17,112 nucleotides of DNA from assembly GCA_947505995.1 (NCBI GenBank), contig CANNNB010000023.1, positions 1 through 17,112 of the forward strand, written 5' to 3'. Source of the DNA: Comamonadaceae bacterium (GTDB lineage Bacteria; Pseudomonadota; Gammaproteobacteria; Burkholderiales; Burkholderiaceae). Below are positions 15,158 to 17,112 of the stretch, one piece after another. The notes under the pieces were generated by a model. That model was not told the origin of the DNA and made no database searches. It saw only the letters and a program-made list of their open reading frames with translations. Positions within the stretch are counted from its first letter, which is position 1, and each line of letters begins with the position of its first letter. The position numbers were made by a program, and so were the translations under genes.

Positions 15158-17112
15158 GACTCAGCGCCTTCCATCGAAGCTGCGTGGATCAAGTCATCGT
15201 ACAAAAGAGGCGCCCAAATTGGCAGTCCATCCATGAGTAAATCGAAATTGTCGAACGAACGCTGGACATACAAGGAGCGCGCAAGATCTGTATTGTCAGA
15301 AAAGCCATCCGAAAATTCTTTGCGTGCTTTGTCCAAGGCCACATCAGCGAGCTTGTCGCCCTCTAAAGCAACGCCTGACTGCTTTAGGCTGATTTGTTCA
15401 GACGCAAAGGCCAAGCCAGCTTTGAAAGTAACAGGCAAGGGGTGGGTCCAGGCTTGCGCGTAAACCAATAGCCACTGGGCCAACAAAAGCTTGGCGCTTT
15501 CCTGAGGCATAGCTTGCAACACGGCCACTCCATCTAGGCCGACGGCCACTGACTGGACTTTCCAGCCAGCAGCGCATAGCAAAACATGGTTAGGCCAGAG
15601 GTTGATCAAGATATCGGCACGGGCAGTTTGTTGGTCTTTTTCCCCTGTGGCCACTGCACCGGGTCTTGTGGTGATTTGCAATGTAGGCGTAGCATTGGAT
15701 CCATCAGCGGCTTGTTGAGCTAGATTTTGTGTTTGGCGCAGTGCCGTGATCTCGGCACTGACACGAACGTCACCCCAAGGCATGGCAAGCACAACAGCAA
15801 TTGATTGCGTTGGCAACTCGTTTGCATACTGATGCCAATAGCCCGAAGCGCGTTCTTTGACTTTTTTCGCAGCATCGTATTGTTGTTTCAGCAGCATTTG
15901 TCCTGTTGCACCCATGGGCAAATGACCCAACAGTTTTGCTGCTTCCAACTGCAAGTCAAGGTCCCTTGCTTCTAACAATGAACGACCCAATACATAACGA
16001 TCTAGCCCATTCAATGCAAAATTTTCGTCGTCTAAAAGAGCTTCTTCTGGGCCTTTTAACTGCACGCCCAAACGACTGCGCCAATAAACTTCGACAGGTT
16101 GCTTAAGCAAACGCAAGCATTCTTTTAATGACCATTCAGAAAACACGGGCACATCAAGCGCAGGTGATCCTGAATTCGAGAATTGGCCTTGTGATGGTGA
16201 TGGATGACGCTGCGCATTTTCCCAATCGTCTGCATAAGTTAAAAATTCCGAGTTGGGCTGGAAATATTTTGCAGAAAAAGCCTGCAATGGTTGCAAGACG
16301 GCTGCAGACTCTGGAAAGAAACGAGACTTCAAAGTATCTCGCAACTGCGAGACCAATACAGAGGGCGGCATTTTTTGATTGTCAGTAGACCTTCTGCCCT
16401 GCCAACTGATGTAGAGCTTGTCGCGTGCCGACAAAAAAGCTTCCAAGAACAAATACCGATCGTCTTCGCGACGCGACCGATCGCCTGCACGCCAATGGGC
16501 TGACATTAAATCAAAATCACGGGGCGTGCTTTGACGGGGATAAGCGCCATCGTTCATACCCAGCAAACACAATCCTTTGAAGGGAATGGCACGCATGGGC
16601 ATGAGGGTTGAAAACTGCACTCCGCCGCCAAAGAAACGTTGCTGCAGACCCGCAGACTCCAGGCCAGACAGCCAATGTTCGCGCACAACGGTTAACGGCA
16701 ATGGCTCTGACAAACCAGCCTGATCACACAATGATTGCCATTGCGTCAGCTCTTGCTTCAAACGCAGCAGCATGCGTTCATCGGCTTCGTTGTCGGCTTG
16801 AAAAAAGCGTGCCATTAGGTCGTGCATCACAAAGCACCATTCAGCGGGCGTATGTTCGGCATTCAATTGAGCCAAGCTAGCGGACACTGCCTCTAACCAC
16901 TGAGCCAGATAGCCCACCTTCAAAGCACTCAAACCAGAAACTTGAGGCAAGGGCAATACGCCATGCCATGCCTTCGTGCCCTCAATTTTGCCTTCACGAT
17001 TACTTTCACTATTACCTTCAGCATGGCCGGCGGCATAACCCAAAATCAAACGTTGCAAACCGTAAGCCCAAGTGTTTTGATGGGCATTTGACAAGGTGCT
17101 GGGCACACCCCA
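15154..17112 (-). CDS. recC: Exodeoxyribonuclease V gamma subunit (RecC), 3' part (runs off right edge)
   Basis: The last 652 codons of recC are present; E. coli RecC has 1122 residues, so a little under half is missing. RecC is the scaffold that splits the DNA strands and reads Chi. Family landmarks are the NTWAYGLQRLILGYAAG segment near the window edge (about 16-28 residues after the edge) and, further on, LMPMRAIPFKGLCLLGMNDG, YPRQSTPRDFDLM and GDRSRREDDRYLFLEA (ends near 16440), which match enteric RecC closely. The final domain (about 15154-16150) corresponds to the inactive nuclease-like domain. A GTG at 17106 is not the start, because the frame and the homology run on to the edge. The insertion at 16975-17025 is unusual. 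The stop overlaps the recB ATG, with no ptrA gene between them. Confidence 0.96.
   Translation of the reverse strand, partial: WGVPSTLSNAHQNTWAYGLQRLILGYAAGHAEGNSESNREGKIEGTKAWHGVLPLPQVSGLSALKVGYLAQWLEAVSASLAQLNAEHTPAEWCFVMHDLMARFFQADNEADERMLLRLKQELTQWQSLCDQAGLSEPLPLTVVREHWLSGLESAGLQQRFFGGGVQFSTLMPMRAIPFKGLCLLGMNDGAYPRQSTPRDFDLMSAHWRAGDRSRREDDRYLFLEAFLSARDKLYISWQGRRSTDNQKMPPSVLVSQLRDTLKSRFFPESAAVLQPLQAFSAKYFQPNSEFLTYADDWENAQRHPSPSQGQFSNSGSPALDVPVFSEWSLKECLRLLKQPVEVYWRSRLGVQLKGPEEALLDDENFALNGLDRYVLGRSLLEARDLDLQLEAAKLLGHLPMGATGQMLLKQQYDAAKKVKERASGYWHQYANELPTQSIAVVLAMPWGDVRVSAEITALRQTQNLAQQAADGSNATPTLQITTRPGAVATGEKDQQTARADILINLWPNHVLLCAAGWKVQSVAVGLDGVAVLQAMPQESAKLLLAQWLLVYAQAWTHPLPVTFKAGLAFASEQISLKQSGVALEGDKLADVALDKARKEFSDGFSDNTDLARSLYVQRSFDNFDLLMDGLPIWAPLLYDDLIHAASMEGAES
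16993..17016. repeat. Imperfect 12-bp tandem duplication inside recC
   Basis: TTCACGATTACT is followed directly by TTCACTATTACC (10 of 12 identical). On the minus strand these two units encode GNSE and SNRE, part of a short glycine/asparagine/serine/glutamate-rich stretch (GHAEGNSESNREGKIEGT) that enteric RecC lacks at this place. The reading frame is kept. Confidence 0.6.

Noticed and set aside
14894..15463. 189-residue open frame on the plus strand over the recB/recC junction.
   Set aside because: It is antisense to two firmly identified genes and lacks domain or composition of a real protein.
1..17112. CRISPR array, tRNA, rRNA, insertion sequence, prophage, toxin-antitoxin or defence island.
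   Set aside because: No spaced direct repeats, cloverleaf-like genes, transposase motifs or small paired genes were seen; almost every base is accounted for by housekeeping or envelope genes.

Overview
The window looks like chromosome of a Burkholderiales betaproteobacterium, most likely Comamonadaceae (inference from protein family resemblance and gene mix; no search was run). GC content looks close to balanced. Nearly all of it is coding. Eleven of twelve genes lie on the minus strand, and no tRNA, rRNA, CRISPR array, insertion sequence or phage gene was seen. Both edges cut genes: glnA on the left (5' part present) and recC on the right (3' part present).

Region 1 (1-720) holds the first 172 codons of glnA and a 202-bp control region. 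This contains a GG-N10-GC sigma-54 promoter with two 15-bp dyads of NtrC type about 119 and 153 bp upstream of the predicted start. The layout is very like the enteric glnAp2 promoter. A TATAAT sits inside the distal dyad, as in enteric glnAp1.

Region 2 (721-5221) is a tightly packed five-gene set, probably one operon, read leftwards: a secreted YVTN/YncE-type beta-propeller, a secreted NodB-type polysaccharide deacetylase, a membrane fatty-acid hydroxylase (sterol desaturase superfamily), an EI24/CysZ-like membrane protein, and a single-domain CinA/MoaB-like protein. Three of its four junctions are overlaps. A sigma-70-like promoter lies in the 91-bp gap to the divergent alpha/beta hydrolase gene. 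Four of the five products are secreted or membrane proteins, so an envelope role is plausible but unproven.

Region 3 (5313-8503) holds the alpha/beta hydrolase on the plus strand, an RsuA-family rRNA pseudouridine synthase whose 3' end overlaps it tail to tail by 52 bp, and ettA, an ABC-F translation factor. ettA and the pseudouridine synthase gene are 42 bp apart and both act on the ribosome.

Region 4 (8630-17112) is a DNA repair operon: recC-recB-recD joined by ATGA stop/start overlaps, without the ptrA gene found between recC and recB in enterics, followed 25 bp later by a DEDDh 3'-5' exonuclease. RecB keeps all helicase motifs and the nuclease residues, so the complex should be active. 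The exonuclease has an extra C-terminal module and may work with RecBCD.

I see no clear new defence or mobile system. The most interesting parts are the envelope operon with its altered deacetylase motif, the glnA control region, and the recCBD-linked exonuclease.
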